This document shows, one piece after another, positions 1-9,173 of a stretch of DNA of 34,697 nt. The position numbers were made by a program, and so were the translations under genes. The DNA comes from Oscillatoriaceae cyanobacterium M33_DOE_052 (GTDB lineage Bacteria; Cyanobacteriota; Cyanobacteriia; Cyanobacteriales; Laspinemataceae), in the NCBI GenBank assembly GCA_015296065.1, contig DVDU01000137.1:1-34697 (forward strand), given 5' to 3'. Numbering within the stretch: position 1 is the first letter of the stretch; every line of letters starts with the position of its first letter. Below the pieces are notes generated by a model. That model did no database searches. It was given only the letters and a program-made list of their open reading frames with translations, and was not told where the DNA came from.

Positions 1-58
1 ACACTCCCCACACTCCCCACCGTCCCCGTCCCCAGTCCCCCCTGCCCCCCGTCCCCTT
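1..58. repeat. C-rich short tandem repeat at window edge
   Basis: Units of the CACACTCCC / CGTCCCC type run to within one base of the potD stop codon. The same repeat family recurs at 19930-20055, 26190-26330, 33453-33640 and 34618-34697. It is non-coding and strongly strand-asymmetric (pyrimidine-rich on plus). Confidence 0.8.
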
Positions 59-1267
59 TCAACTACTCCTCAATTTAATCCAGTAGCGGGCATACTCTTT
101 TTCCTTTTCCGGATCTAGGGGGAGAATGCCTTCGCACTTGTTGAGGATTTCCTCGGGAGGAAACAAAGTGGGATTTTCCTGCAGTTCCGGTGGCAGGAGT
201 TCATAGGCAGCACGGTTTGGAGTGGCGAAGTAGAGACGCTCGCTCAGAGGGACTGTGACCTCGGGACGCAACATAAAGTTAAGCCAAGCATAAGCGGCTT
301 TGAGATTGGGGGCATTTTTGGGGATCACCATCGCATCGGTCCACAGAGAGGTGCCACTTTTGGGCACCACGTATTTGAGATTGGGGTTTTCGTCGGCTAC
401 TTCTAAGGCGCTGAAAGAGTATCCCATCGCTACCGTCAGGTCGCCTGCCAACATCAGGTCTCGCCAGCCGTCGGTAGTAAAGTTGGCGAGGGTGGGTTTG
501 ATGCGGAGTAACTTTTCATACGCCTGGGCAATTTCTTGGGGGTTGGTGGAATTATAGGAGTAGCCCAAAGACCTTAAACCGGCGCCGATCGTCTCGCGCA
601 AATCGTTCATCAAGGCGATTCGCCGCCATAGCTGCTCGGAATTGTCCCAGAGATAGTCCCAATCTTCTGGCTCCTGCTTGAGCTTGGCGGCATTGTAAAT
701 CAAGCCCGTGGTGCCCCAGGTAAAAGGCAGGCTGTAGCGGTTGCCCGGGTCGTAGTCAGGATTTTGGAACTTGTCGAAGAAATTTTCCAGACCTTGGAGT
801 TTGGAATGATCAATTTCCCGGAGCAGGTGCAGTTGGGTCATGCGTTTGACCATGTAATCGGAGGGATAGATGATGCTGTAAGCAGCTCCCCCTCCAGCTT
901 GGACTTTGGCCAGCATGGTCTCATTGGAATCAAAGATATCGACGATGACTTGAATGCCAGTTTGAGCAGTGAAGCTATCGAGCAAGTCCTTATCGGTATA
1001 ATCCGCCCAAGTGTAGATGTACAGTTGGTTGCTAGAGATGGGGGGGGGTTGCCTTGACCCATCTGATTCTTTGGGAGCATCTTCTGTGGGAGTTACCCCT
1101 AAAGTCCAACCGCAACTGGTCAGAGCCAGTCCTGATAAGGCAGATAGAGACGCCTGGACAAACTGGCGTCTGGTGGATAGTGGTGGGTAGATGTGTGGTT
1201 GAGGGTTCTCGGTGGGAGGCACTATTTTAGGGAGAGTTTTCTCTATGGTCACAGTGGCCTTGGTCAA
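59..1267 (-). CDS. potD: Polyamine ABC transporter substrate-binding lipoprotein (PotD-like)
   Basis: Extracytoplasmic binding protein that would deliver spermidine or putrescine to the importer powered by the ATPase encoded just upstream (potA). The 402-residue product has a twin-arginine motif (R33-R34, STRRQFVQAS), a hydrophobic stretch and a lipobox LTSC with C52, so it is probably exported folded by Tat and lipid-anchored. After it comes a bacterial solute-binding fold with segments such as LYIYTWADY and the late NAPNLKAAYAWLNFML, typical of PotD/PotF. The start is a TTG inside a GGACTTTTGACC repeat; a GTG five codons later is possible, and no ATG precedes the Tat motif. The N-terminus ahead of RR is long (32 residues). 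The gene lies 174 bases after potA on the same strand. Permeases are not seen and may follow beyond the window edge. Substrate choice between polyamines is not resolved. Confidence 0.88.
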   Translation of the reverse strand: MTKATVTIEKTLPKIVPPTENPQPHIYPPLSTRRQFVQASLSALSGLALTSCGWTLGVTPTEDAPKESDGSRQPPPISSNQLYIYTWADYTDKDLLDSFTAQTGIQVIVDIFDSNETMLAKVQAGGGAAYSIIYPSDYMVKRMTQLHLLREIDHSKLQGLENFFDKFQNPDYDPGNRYSLPFTWGTTGLIYNAAKLKQEPEDWDYLWDNSEQLWRRIALMNDLRETIGAGLRSLGYSYNSTNPQEIAQAYEKLLRIKPTLANFTTDGWRDLMLAGDLTVAMGYSFSALEVADENPNLKYVVPKSGTSLWTDAMVIPKNAPNLKAAYAWLNFMLRPEVTVPLSERLYFATPNRAAYELLPPELQENPTLFPPEEILNKCEGILPLDPEKEKEYARYWIKLRSS

Positions 1268-1280
1268 AAGTCCTTTGAAT

Positions 1281-1318
1281 TGATAATTGATAATTGATAA
1301 TTATCAATTGTCAATTGT
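1281..1318. repeat. AT-rich palindromic repeat in the potA-potD gap
   Basis: TGATAATT-type units build a perfect 18-base palindrome at 1292-1309 (AATTGATAATTATCAATT). The same palindrome is present at 31275-31292 between pdxJ and ycf54. It could fold in the potA-potD transcript and tune downstream expression; that is inference. Confidence 0.7.
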
Positions 1319-1441
1319 GAATGCGAAATTCCACAAACATTTTGATAACTTTAGTGCCGATAACAATCTATTCACTAAAGTGATGATTTTTCGAGGAATC
1401 ACAAAGCCTGATTTATTCATCCGGGGATGAATCAGTATCTA

Positions 1442-2569
1442 CTAACTTGCCACTAAGGCAATGCAGTCAGTGGGGCTCCAGTGAACGTAGATGGGGGTAT
1501 CTTGGTCAGGCAAGCCGCCTTTGGTGTTGGGCTGCCGGACGGTGAGGTTATCACCGGAGGGCAATTCTACTCGATAGTGAACGTGAGTACCCATATACAT
1601 AATGTTTTTCAGGCGGCCTTCAAAGCAGTTGGCTACGTCGGATGGGGGATAAAGGCTGAGGTGAATTTTTTCTGGGCGCACACTAATGACGACCTGGGTG
1701 CCGGAATGGCTCCAGGGTTCAGGGGTGTTGACTACCAGCTTGAGACCGCTGCCGGTTCTCACCTGAAGTGCTTCTGGGAAGGCGGCTTCGATTTTACCCT
1801 GGAGGAGGTTGGTGTCGCCAATAAAATCAGCCACAAAAGGGGTCCGGGGCCGCTCGTAGATTTGGGTTGGTGAACCGACTTGCTCGATGCGACCCTCGTG
1901 CATGACGGCGATTCGATCGGACAGGCTCAAAGCCTCTTCCTGGTCGTGAGTCACCATCACAAAGGTCAAACCTAGGTCTTGGTGCAGGGATGAAAGCTCT
2001 ACTTGCATTTGCTTGCGGAGTTTTAAGTCTAGGGCTCCTAATGGCTCATCGAGTAAAACTACTGCGGGACGATTCACTAAAGCTCTAGCTAAAGCTACCC
2101 GCTGTTGCTGCCCTCCCGATAGTTGCGAGGGAAAGCGATGGGCAAATGACTCCATTTTCACCAGTTGCAGGGCTTCTGTGACCCGATCTTCGATTTCTGC
2201 TTTGCCCAGACGCTTGATTTTCAGTCCAAAAGCGATGTTTTGGGCGATCGTCATATGGTTGAACAGAGCATAGCTTTGAAATACCGTGTTCACTGGCCGT
2301 TGGTAAGGAGGCACCTGGGTCATCGATTTTCCCCGAATCAGCACCTCTCCGGCTTCGGGGGTGTCAAATCCCCCAATCAACCGCAAGGTGGTGGTTTTGC
2401 CACATCCAGAGGGGCCAAGAATGCTGAAAAACTCTCCCGCTCTGATTTCTAGGTCAACTCCCCGCACTGCAGTTTCCCCATCAAACACTTTGAAAACTTT
2501 TCTCAGCTCTACATCGAAGGGGTTATCGTTTTGCTTTTCGTCCAGTATGTGCGCTGCTGTTTGAAACAT
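1442..2569 (-). CDS. potA: Polyamine ABC transporter ATP-binding protein (PotA-like)
   Basis: ATPase subunit of a polyamine importer, on the cytoplasmic face of the membrane. All ABC motifs are visible in the 375-residue product: Walker A GPSGCGKTT (52-60), Q-loop VFQSY (96-100), signature LSGGQQQ (150-156), Walker B VVLLDEP (170-176) and switch histidine in VMVTHD (about 205-210). The C-terminal third is a TOBE-type regulatory domain (ISVRPEKIHL segment), the layout of PotA/CysA/MalK ATPases. The length is normal for PotA (about 375). It starts with ATG at 2569 and reads divergently from mrdA across a gap of about 270 bases. potD follows on the same strand after a repeat-containing gap, so the two are likely co-transcribed. 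PotA rather than a sugar or sulfate ATPase is inferred from the PotD neighbour. Confidence 0.9.
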   Translation of the reverse strand: MFQTAAHILDEKQNDNPFDVELRKVFKVFDGETAVRGVDLEIRAGEFFSILGPSGCGKTTTLRLIGGFDTPEAGEVLIRGKSMTQVPPYQRPVNTVFQSYALFNHMTIAQNIAFGLKIKRLGKAEIEDRVTEALQLVKMESFAHRFPSQLSGGQQQRVALARALVNRPAVVLLDEPLGALDLKLRKQMQVELSSLHQDLGLTFVMVTHDQEEALSLSDRIAVMHEGRIEQVGSPTQIYERPRTPFVADFIGDTNLLQGKIEAAFPEALQVRTGSGLKLVVNTPEPWSHSGTQVVISVRPEKIHLSLYPPSDVANCFEGRLKNIMYMGTHVHYRVELPSGDNLTVRQPNTKGGLPDQDTPIYVHWSPTDCIALVAS

Positions 2570-2840
2570 AATGGCTATTTTGGCGATGATGCCCCAAGGC
2601 TATGGGTGGGTAATTTTGATATATAACTCAGACCAACGGAGGATTTTTGGAGAAAGGCAGCTCCCTGGTGCGGATTTGCCCCTCCTGTGTTAAGTTGCAG
2701 ATAAGCAACATCATAACATAGGGTTAATTCCTGCTGGCTGTATCTTCAGAACTGGGATCAATTATGTGGTTCTGCTTTTGATTATTATTTATGATGCTGC
2801 TCGATCGTTGATTTTGGCAATTGCGACTCACACTAAGTTT

Positions 2841-4622
2841 ATGAGTTCCATCCAGTCTATATCGTTAACACGTCAATCTACCGCCCGCTCTGTGGGACGG
2901 ACTTATCAGTCTTTTTTGATTATGGGGATAGTCAGTATCCTGATGATGGGGGGGCTGGGCACCCGTTTGGCCTACTTGCAGTTGGTGGAGGGGAAACAAC
3001 ACCAAGAACGGGCGGAGCAAAACCGGACGCGGACGATTCCGAAGCAGCCGGTGCGGGGCAATATCTTTGACCGCAAGGGTAGAACTCTCGCTACTTCCCG
3101 TTTGTCCCATGCGGTTTTTGTCTGGCCGAACAGTCTGAGCCCGGAACAATGGCCTGCCGTGATGAAGCGGTTGGGAGAGATTGTCGATGTCCCTGCGGCC
3201 TCTTTGCTCTCTCGCTTGGAAAAGGCTGGCTATGATTACCCGAAACCGTTGCGGATTGCCCGCAATATTACGCGCGCGGAGGCAACGGCGATCGAAGAGT
3301 TCCGCAGCGAGTTGCCGGGAGTGGAAGTGCAGGCGGAAGCAGTGCGCACTTACCCCCAAGGTAAGCTGGCGTCTCACATCCTTGGTTACACCGGGGAGGT
3401 GGATGAGGAATCACTCCAAGAACTTCAGAACTCGGGTTATCGCCTCGGGGATATTGTGGGGCAGATGGGAGTGGAGGCGGCTTTTGAATCCCAGCTAAGG
3501 GGGAAATGGGGCGGACAAAAGGTGGAGGTGGATAACACCGGTAGAGTGCTGCGGGTCGTGGGTGATGAAGCGGCAACGGCGGGCAAAGATCTGCATTTAA
3601 CTCTGGATGTGGATGTGCAAAAGGCTCTGGAGAAAGCGATCGGCAATACTAAAGGGGCGATGGTCGCCATAGACCCCAACAACGGGGCGGTTTTGGGAAT
3701 GGTCAGCCGTCCAGACTTTGACCCCAATATTTTCTCAGGTAGGGTATCAGAGGAAACCTGGAAACAGCTTCAAGGCGTTGACCACCCCTTTGTCAATCGG
3801 GCTTTGCGCGGTTTCGCTCCCGCTAGTACCTTTAAAATCGTCACGACGGTGGCGGGAATTAAATCTGGCAAGTTCCCTTACCACACCTATTTAGACACTT
3901 ATCCCTACATCACGGCGGGGGGGATTCAATTCTGGGACTGGAACCGGGCTGGATTCGGTCCCCTAGGATATGAGGGGGCGATGGCTCACAGTAGTGATAC
4001 TTTCTTTTATCAAATCGGGCGTGGTGTTGGTGGCCCGACTTTGATTCAGTGGACGAAAAATTTTGGTTTTGGCGCTAAAACTGGGATCGAGTTGGCAGAT
4101 GAAGAAGACCCGGGGTTGGTGGCAGATGATGCCTGGAAGCGCCAGAATATTGGCGAAGGCTGGTATGAGGGGGACACGATCAATATGTCGATCGGTCAAG
4201 GCTATCTCTTGGCTACCCCTTTACAGGTGGCGGTGATGTTTGCTGTCCCAGCTAATGGCGGCTACCGAGTCAAACCCCATTTGCTCAAGGATGATGAGGA
4301 TTCTAAAAAGTGGCGCGAATCTCTAGACCTCTCCGCAGAGACTGTGGAGGTTTTGCGTAGCGGTCTGCGATCGGTGCTGACTTATGGCACGGCCAAAACT
4401 CTTCCTTTATCTGGTCTGCCCACGATCGCTGGCAAAACTGGTACTGCAGAAGACCAACCCCGCGAGTCCCACGCCTGGTTTGGCGCCTACGCTCCCGCTG
4501 ACAAACCGGAAATTGTGGTGGTGGCTTTTGCGGAAAACTCCGGTGGCGGTGGTGGCGTAGTAGCCGCGCCAATGGTACGTCAGGTGCTAGTAGATTATTT
4601 TCAGAATAAGAAGAAAAAGTAA
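2841..4622 (+). CDS. mrdA: Penicillin-binding protein 2, peptidoglycan D,D-transpeptidase
   Basis: Class B PBP that cross-links peptidoglycan during lateral wall growth (elongasome), anchored in the cytoplasmic membrane. From the ATG at 2841 the protein has 593 residues: one membrane segment (about 25-45), a PBP dimerisation domain with the RGNIFDRKGRTLA segment, then the transpeptidase domain with S329-T-F-K332, SSD (384-386) and KTGT (532-535). All three active-site motifs are intact. The frame stays open upstream to a GTG at 2766, but that 25-residue extension places a second hydrophobic stretch before the usual N-terminus, so 2841 is preferred. It could be called FtsI, but the length and the DRxGRxLA context fit PBP2 better. 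It converges with opcA. Confidence 0.92.
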   Translation: MSSIQSISLTRQSTARSVGRTYQSFLIMGIVSILMMGGLGTRLAYLQLVEGKQHQERAEQNRTRTIPKQPVRGNIFDRKGRTLATSRLSHAVFVWPNSLSPEQWPAVMKRLGEIVDVPAASLLSRLEKAGYDYPKPLRIARNITRAEATAIEEFRSELPGVEVQAEAVRTYPQGKLASHILGYTGEVDEESLQELQNSGYRLGDIVGQMGVEAAFESQLRGKWGGQKVEVDNTGRVLRVVGDEAATAGKDLHLTLDVDVQKALEKAIGNTKGAMVAIDPNNGAVLGMVSRPDFDPNIFSGRVSEETWKQLQGVDHPFVNRALRGFAPASTFKIVTTVAGIKSGKFPYHTYLDTYPYITAGGIQFWDWNRAGFGPLGYEGAMAHSSDTFFYQIGRGVGGPTLIQWTKNFGFGAKTGIELADEEDPGLVADDAWKRQNIGEGWYEGDTINMSIGQGYLLATPLQVAVMFAVPANGGYRVKPHLLKDDEDSKKWRESLDLSAETVEVLRSGLRSVLTYGTAKTLPLSGLPTIAGKTGTAEDQPRESHAWFGAYAPADKPEIVVVAFAENSGGGGGVVAAPMVRQVLVDYFQNKKKK

Positions 4623-4624
4623 CC

Positions 4625-4687
4625 AATTGTCCTTTGTCCCTTGTCCCTTGTCCCTTGTTACCAAAGGACAAAGGACAAAGGACAATT
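4625..4687. terminator. Heptamer-repeat inverted repeat between convergent mrdA and opcA
   Basis: Perfect 15-base arms at 4625-4639 (AATTGTCCTTTGTCC) and 4673-4687 enclose further TTGTCCC units. The hairpin fills the whole gap between the mrdA stop (4622) and the opcA stop (4690), so it is placed to act as a two-way terminator. There is no clear U-run. Confidence 0.6.
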
Positions 4688-4689
4688 TC

Positions 4690-6021
4690 TTACCGCAGTT
4701 TGAGAATTTTGGCGGTGACAGCCAAACTTTCTTCATACAGCATATCCCGACCCCAACGCTGTAACTGTTGGCTCATCAAAGACTCGGCTTTTTGGTCAGT
4801 TAAGGGTGTCACTTGCTCGGTGCGGGAATTTTGGGCAATCCCGCCCGCTTCCATGCGCATACAGCCAGTAGTTTCAGAACATAAAATGGTAAAACAATTG
4901 GCATTAGGGTTAGTGGAAGCTAATAACAAACCCACCATATCTCCGGGAATTTCGCCCCAGTCTGCTGTGGGAATTGCCGCTAATTCTGCTTCTATGGGAC
5001 GCTGATTTGGACAGGTAAATTTGATGCGCTTTATTTCATAAATTCCCCCTTCTTCGGCGTAGGAAACTGGCTCCCAACCGAGGCGGCTGGCAATCCAACC
5101 CAAAAACATCAGTGCTTGGGCGGCATTGCCTTTTTCATAATCAATGGTGACGCGATCGACTTCCCCTAATGCCGCCCGCCGCTCTGGGGGATCAAAAACA
5201 GCAGCGGTCAATTCCTGCCAAGCGGAAAGCCGGTGCCAGTTGAGGTCAGCAATGTAAGTTTCTTCCTCCATTAATTCCTGCATTTTCAGTAGTTCTGACT
5301 CTGGGTCTGTGAAGTAGCAGGAATCAACGATGATGCAGTTAGATGCGGCTGCCAGGACTTTAAATAACTCTTGTTCGGGATTGGGGGTGGCTTTCCACCA
5401 GACAAATTTGGGCAAATCGGGAATCATCAGGGCGGTGACAATATCGCTGACTCGTTCTAGAGCTTCTTTTGTGCCCTGGAGGGTGATGTATTCAGAACAT
5501 ACTAAGGTGGTGGAGCTGCTTTTTTGAATGGGACAATAGGCGGAGACTTGGGCGGTGACGCCTTGATCTTCTTCTCCAATTAGAGGACAGAGGGTAATGA
5601 TGCGGCTGGGGTGTTGGGCGCCGATCGCGTCGCTGATACTGAACCCCCGGGCGTTCAAATTGGTAATTTGATAGTGTTCATTTGGTCGTTTAGCTAACTC
5701 TTCCCTTAGTCGTGTCAGGGTTTCTGGGTCAACTCGCCCCGTTACTCTCAAATCATATGCCTTCTGAGCTGCTTTCACCGCCTCTTTTGTTTGTGGTCCG
5801 TGAATCCCATCAATTGCTCCATCATAAAACCCTAAACCGGCCAGCAATTGCTGAAATTCTTCTGGTTCATACACCACCATACTAAATGTTGCGGCTCTCG
5901 CCGCCACGGGACCTGCTTTGCCACCGGTTTGGCTAAGCCAAATTTTGCTTAATTCGGCCTCAATTTCACCAAGGGAAATATCTTTTGGCCTCTGGAGTGC
6001 CACGATCGGAGTAGTTGTCAT
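4690..6021 (-). CDS. opcA: Glucose-6-phosphate dehydrogenase assembly protein OpcA
   Basis: OpcA binds and activates G6PDH (Zwf), promoting its oligomeric active form and linking the oxidative pentose phosphate pathway to redox state. From the ATG at 6021 the product has 443 residues. Residues about 54-110 look like a peptidoglycan-binding-1 type helical repeat (GFYDGAIDGIHGPQTKEAVKAAQ region), as in other cyanobacterial OpcA proteins; the rest is the OpcA core, ending WGRDMLYEESLAVTAKILKLR. The frame extends ten codons further to 6051, but the 6021 start has a GGAAAAAAGAG-type ribosome site and gives the family-like MTTTPIVALQ. It is last in the fbp-tal-zwf-opcA operon, 97 bases after zwf. 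The identity is supported by both sequence and position. Confidence 0.93.
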   Translation of the reverse strand: MTTTPIVALQRPKDISLGEIEAELSKIWLSQTGGKAGPVAARAATFSMVVYEPEEFQQLLAGLGFYDGAIDGIHGPQTKEAVKAAQKAYDLRVTGRVDPETLTRLREELAKRPNEHYQITNLNARGFSISDAIGAQHPSRIITLCPLIGEEDQGVTAQVSAYCPIQKSSSTTLVCSEYITLQGTKEALERVSDIVTALMIPDLPKFVWWKATPNPEQELFKVLAAASNCIIVDSCYFTDPESELLKMQELMEEETYIADLNWHRLSAWQELTAAVFDPPERRAALGEVDRVTIDYEKGNAAQALMFLGWIASRLGWEPVSYAEEGGIYEIKRIKFTCPNQRPIEAELAAIPTADWGEIPGDMVGLLLASTNPNANCFTILCSETTGCMRMEAGGIAQNSRTEQVTPLTDQKAESLMSQQLQRWGRDMLYEESLAVTAKILKLR

Positions 6022-6118
6022 TTCTCTTTTTTCCTTTAATCTAGCTCTCAATCCACCAGGAAAGTAGGGTGGGTAGTGCCCCCCCCTACTATTATGATAG
6101 GCAATTTATCAATTGCCC

Positions 6119-7648
6119 CTACAGTCTCCGCCAGCGCCTGCCATCTCGATTCAACAACTCCTCTGCTTTTAGCGGTTCCCATGTGCCTGCTTCATAAAGT
6201 GGCATCACTTCTGGTGGTGCGGGTGCATCCCACACTTGCAGCAGCGGGGTGAGGATGCGCCAGGATGCTTCTACCTCATCCCCCCTGGTGAACAGGGTTT
6301 GGTCTCCGAGCATGCAGTCAATCAGCAGACGACTGTATGCGTCGGTGTTGGCTTGGCCAAAAGCGGTATCGTAGCGGAAATCCATATCTACCGATCGCGT
6401 CCGCAGGGAGTTCCCCGGAGTTTTCACCTCAAACCGCATAGAAATGCCTTCATTCGGCTGAATTCGCAGCGCCAGGACGTTAGGACTGACTTGTTTCGCT
6501 GCCGACTGGAACATCATGTAAGGCACTTCTTTAAACTGGATCGCGATTTCTGTCACTTTTTTGGGCATCCGCTTACCGCTACGCAGATAGAACGGCACCC
6601 CCTTCCACCGCCAGTTATCTACATACAGTTTCAACGCTACGTAGGTGGCAGTGGTAGAGTTGGGGTTCACTCCTGGTTCTTCGCGGTATCCAGGAACTGG
6701 CTTGCCTTTCATCCAACCTCTAGCGTACTGACCCCGCACGGCGGATAAATCGATGTTTTCTAAATCTGCCAGGTGGGTAGCTTGGACAACTTTTACTTTT
6801 TCACTGCGGATGCTGTCAGCATCAAGAGAGTTGGGGGGCTCCATCGCCGTGAGGGAGAAAAGCTGCATCAGGTGGTTTTGCACCATGTCCCGCAAGGCTC
6901 CGGCTGATTCATAGTAACCGGCTCTTCCCTCCAGTCCCACGGTTTCGGCAACGGTGATTTGCACGTGATCTACAAATTGCCGATTCCACAGGGGCTCAAA
7001 TATGGCATTGGCAAACCGAAATACCAATAAATTCTGGACGGTCTCTTTGCCCAGGTAGTGGTCGATGCGATAGATTTGTTCTTCTGAGCAGACTTGCCGC
7101 ACTACTTGGTTGAGAACTTGGGCGGAGGCAAGGTCTCTGCCAAAGGGTTTTTCGATCCCCAAGCGGTGCTTTCTGGGGTCGCTGAGCATCCCGGCGGCTC
7201 CCAGTTGCTGGGCGGCTTCACCGAAGAATTGGGGGGCTACGGATAGATAAAATACCCGGTTGCCTCTGGTGCCGCGTTCTTCGTCAAGTTCACTTAAGAA
7301 CGCTTTGAGTTTCTGATAGCTGGCTTGGTTATCAATGTCTCCGGGGCAGTAGTACAGCCCTTTGGCGAATTCTTGCCAGATGTCTTCTGAGAGGATACCG
7401 CCGCCGTAGTCTTGGACGCCTTCACGCATATGTTGGCGGAAGAATTCGTGATCCCAGTCTCGGCGGGCGACACCCACAATGGTGAGTTCGGGCGGGAGCT
7501 TCCGCTCCAGTTTCATTTGATAGAGTGCGGGAACAAGTTTCCTTTGTGTGAGGTCGCCACTGGCGCCGAAGATCACTAAAATCTGTGGATCGGGGATTCT
7601 GTCTTGTTGCAGCCCTACGCGCAGGGGGTTTTCTAGGAGTGCTACCAT
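6119..7648 (-). CDS. zwf: Glucose-6-phosphate 1-dehydrogenase
   Basis: Oxidises glucose 6-phosphate to 6-phosphogluconolactone with NADP, the entry step of the oxidative pentose phosphate pathway, which supplies NADPH in darkness. The start at 7648 ([14 protein letters not shown]) gives 509 residues, the size I know for cyanobacterial G6PDH. Visible features are the nucleotide-binding GASGDL near 28-33, the substrate and active-site segment IDHYLGKE, and the late block ERP-like EVKTPG...[28 protein letters not shown]. An in-frame TTG at 7687 would add 13 residues, but it lies in a dispersed GGTCAAAAGTCC repeat shared with the potD start, so it is probably not native. It lies between tal and opcA; the 223-base gap from tal is filled with palindromic repeats. 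Confidence 0.95.
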   Translation of the reverse strand: MVALLENPLRVGLQQDRIPDPQILVIFGASGDLTQRKLVPALYQMKLERKLPPELTIVGVARRDWDHEFFRQHMREGVQDYGGGILSEDIWQEFAKGLYYCPGDIDNQASYQKLKAFLSELDEERGTRGNRVFYLSVAPQFFGEAAQQLGAAGMLSDPRKHRLGIEKPFGRDLASAQVLNQVVRQVCSEEQIYRIDHYLGKETVQNLLVFRFANAIFEPLWNRQFVDHVQITVAETVGLEGRAGYYESAGALRDMVQNHLMQLFSLTAMEPPNSLDADSIRSEKVKVVQATHLADLENIDLSAVRGQYARGWMKGKPVPGYREEPGVNPNSTTATYVALKLYVDNWRWKGVPFYLRSGKRMPKKVTEIAIQFKEVPYMMFQSAAKQVSPNVLALRIQPNEGISMRFEVKTPGNSLRTRSVDMDFRYDTAFGQANTDAYSRLLIDCMLGDQTLFTRGDEVEASWRILTPLLQVWDAPAPPEVMPLYEAGTWEPLKAEELLNRDGRRWRRL

Positions 7649-7696
7649 GTTAGGTGGTAATGAAACTGTGGATTTGTACTTGGTCAAAAGTCCTTG

Positions 7697-7866
7697 GTTT
7701 GTAGTTGGGCTTTAGCCCAAAATCAAGGTTTGTAGTTGGGCTTTAGCCTATCCCCCCTACCCCCCTTTGAAAGGGGGGGGGTTTGTAGTTGGGCTTTAGC
7801 CCAAAAAATAAGAACCTCATCAAGAGGGCTAAAGCCCTACTAAGAACCTCAGCCCAACTAAGAACT
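7697..7866. repeat. Palindromic GGGCTTTAGCCC repeat cluster between tal and zwf
   Basis: Three direct copies of a GTAGTTGGGCTTTAGCC unit (from about 7700, 7731 and 7784) and inverted copies (AGAGGGCTAAAGCCC, about 7823) flank a CCCCCTTTGAAAGGGGG hairpin near 7762. The same unit occurs as a 40-base tandem array at 13520-13630. Because the cluster sits inside the operon, the transcript should carry several strong hairpins between tal and zwf. Confidence 0.8.
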
Positions 7867-7871
7867 AGGAT

Positions 7872-9017
7872 TTAGGCGGGGACTAATTGGTTGACTTTCT
7901 CTTGGAGAGAAGCAATGAGCGAGTCAAAGGGTTTGATGAATTTGTCGATGCCGTCTTCTAGGAGTTCGGCCATTACTTCGTCGATATCGATGCCCAGTTC
8001 TTTGAGACTTGCAATTAGTTGGTAAGCAGCTTCTACGTTGGTTTCTATGCGGCTTTGAATGTCGCAATGGTCGGCGCAGGCTTCGATCGTGCTGGGGGGC
8101 ACGGTGTTCACGGTATCGGGTCCGATTAGCTCCTCGATGTAGATGGTGTCTTTATAAAGTGGGTTTTTGGTGCTGGTGGATGCCCACAGCAGCCTTTGAG
8201 GGCGGGCGCCTTTGGCGGCGAGTGCTTGCCACCGATCGCTCTGGAGAATCTGCTTATATTCTTGGTAGGCGATTTTGGCGTTGGCGATCGCGACTTGGCC
8301 TTTAATCAGATCCAGGCTGGCTTTCCGGTCTGGATCGTTGGTTTTGGCAATCAGTTTATCAGCGAGAGCATCGATATTGCTGTCGATCCGGCTGATGAAG
8401 AAACTGGCCACTGAAGCAATCTGGGAAACATCTTCTCCTTTGGCCATGCGGGCTTCTAATCCCCGGATGTATGCCCAGAAAGTTTCTACATAGCTGGCCA
8501 CAGAAAACAGCAGGGTAACGTTGACGTTGATGCCAGCGGCGATGACTTTTTCCACGGCGAGCAACCCTTCTGGTGTGCCGGGAATTTTAATCATCACGTT
8601 GGGGCGATCGATTTCTTGATAATACCGCTGCGCTTCGGCGATCGTTCCGGCTGTGTCCCGCGCTAAGTTTGGCGGGACTTCGATGCTCACATAGCCATCT
8701 AGCCCCCCTGATTCTTCATACACTGATTTGAATATATCACAGGCATTGCGGATATCTTCAAACACCAGGGATTCGTAGATTTCCAGGACTGATTTGCTCT
8801 CACGTGCCCCCGCTGCGATATCAGCGTCATATATTTTGTTGCCCGCGATCGCTTTCTCGAAAATCGCTGGGTTAGAGGTAATCCCCCGCACATCCCGGCT
8901 ACTTATCAGTTCTTTGAGTTCGCCCGATACGATGGCATCCCGGCTCAAATTATCGATCCAGATACTTTGACCATAATTTCTGATTGCCAAAATTGGATTG
9001 GTTCCGCTAGCCGTCAT
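7872..9017 (-). CDS. tal: Transaldolase
   Basis: Transfers a dihydroxyacetone unit from sedoheptulose 7-phosphate to glyceraldehyde 3-phosphate in the non-oxidative pentose phosphate pathway (cytoplasm). The 381-residue product has the SIWIDNLSR N-terminal block (D22), GITSNPAIFEKAI (45-57), and the Schiff-base lysine K144 in NVMIKIPGTPEG, followed by INVNVTLLFS. This is the long TalB/TalC-like class found in cyanobacteria and actinobacteria. The ATG at 9017 follows a strong GGAGGAA site six bases upstream. It is second in the fbp-tal-zwf-opcA operon, so recycling and oxidative branches are co-expressed. The C-terminus (EKVNQLVPA) runs directly into repeat DNA. Confidence 0.95.
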   Translation of the reverse strand: MTASGTNPILAIRNYGQSIWIDNLSRDAIVSGELKELISSRDVRGITSNPAIFEKAIAGNKIYDADIAAGARESKSVLEIYESLVFEDIRNACDIFKSVYEESGGLDGYVSIEVPPNLARDTAGTIAEAQRYYQEIDRPNVMIKIPGTPEGLLAVEKVIAAGINVNVTLLFSVASYVETFWAYIRGLEARMAKGEDVSQIASVASFFISRIDSNIDALADKLIAKTNDPDRKASLDLIKGQVAIANAKIAYQEYKQILQSDRWQALAAKGARPQRLLWASTSTKNPLYKDTIYIEELIGPDTVNTVPPSTIEACADHCDIQSRIETNVEAAYQLIASLKELGIDIDEVMAELLEDGIDKFIKPFDSLIASLQEKVNQLVPA

Positions 9018-9075
9018 CTATATTCCTCCATATTTGTGATTAAGTCCTACGAGTCCTTTGTCCTTTGTCTAAACT

Positions 9076-9100
9076 CCCCTCTCCCAAAAAGGGAGAGGGG
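9076..9100. terminator. Perfect hairpin between fbp and tal (possible attenuator)
   Basis: CCCCTCTCCC (9076-9085) and GGGAGAGGGG (9091-9100) form a perfect ten-pair stem with an A5 loop on plus (U5 loop in the operon transcript). It lies 59 bases upstream of the tal ATG, inside the operon, so it may attenuate or mark a processing site. It resembles a widespread cyanobacterial repeat, so a passive origin is equally possible. Confidence 0.45.
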
Positions 9101-9173
9101 CAGGGGGTGAGGGTGACAAGTGACAAGGAACAAGTTAAATGCTAACAAATGACCAATGACCAATTCCCTTATG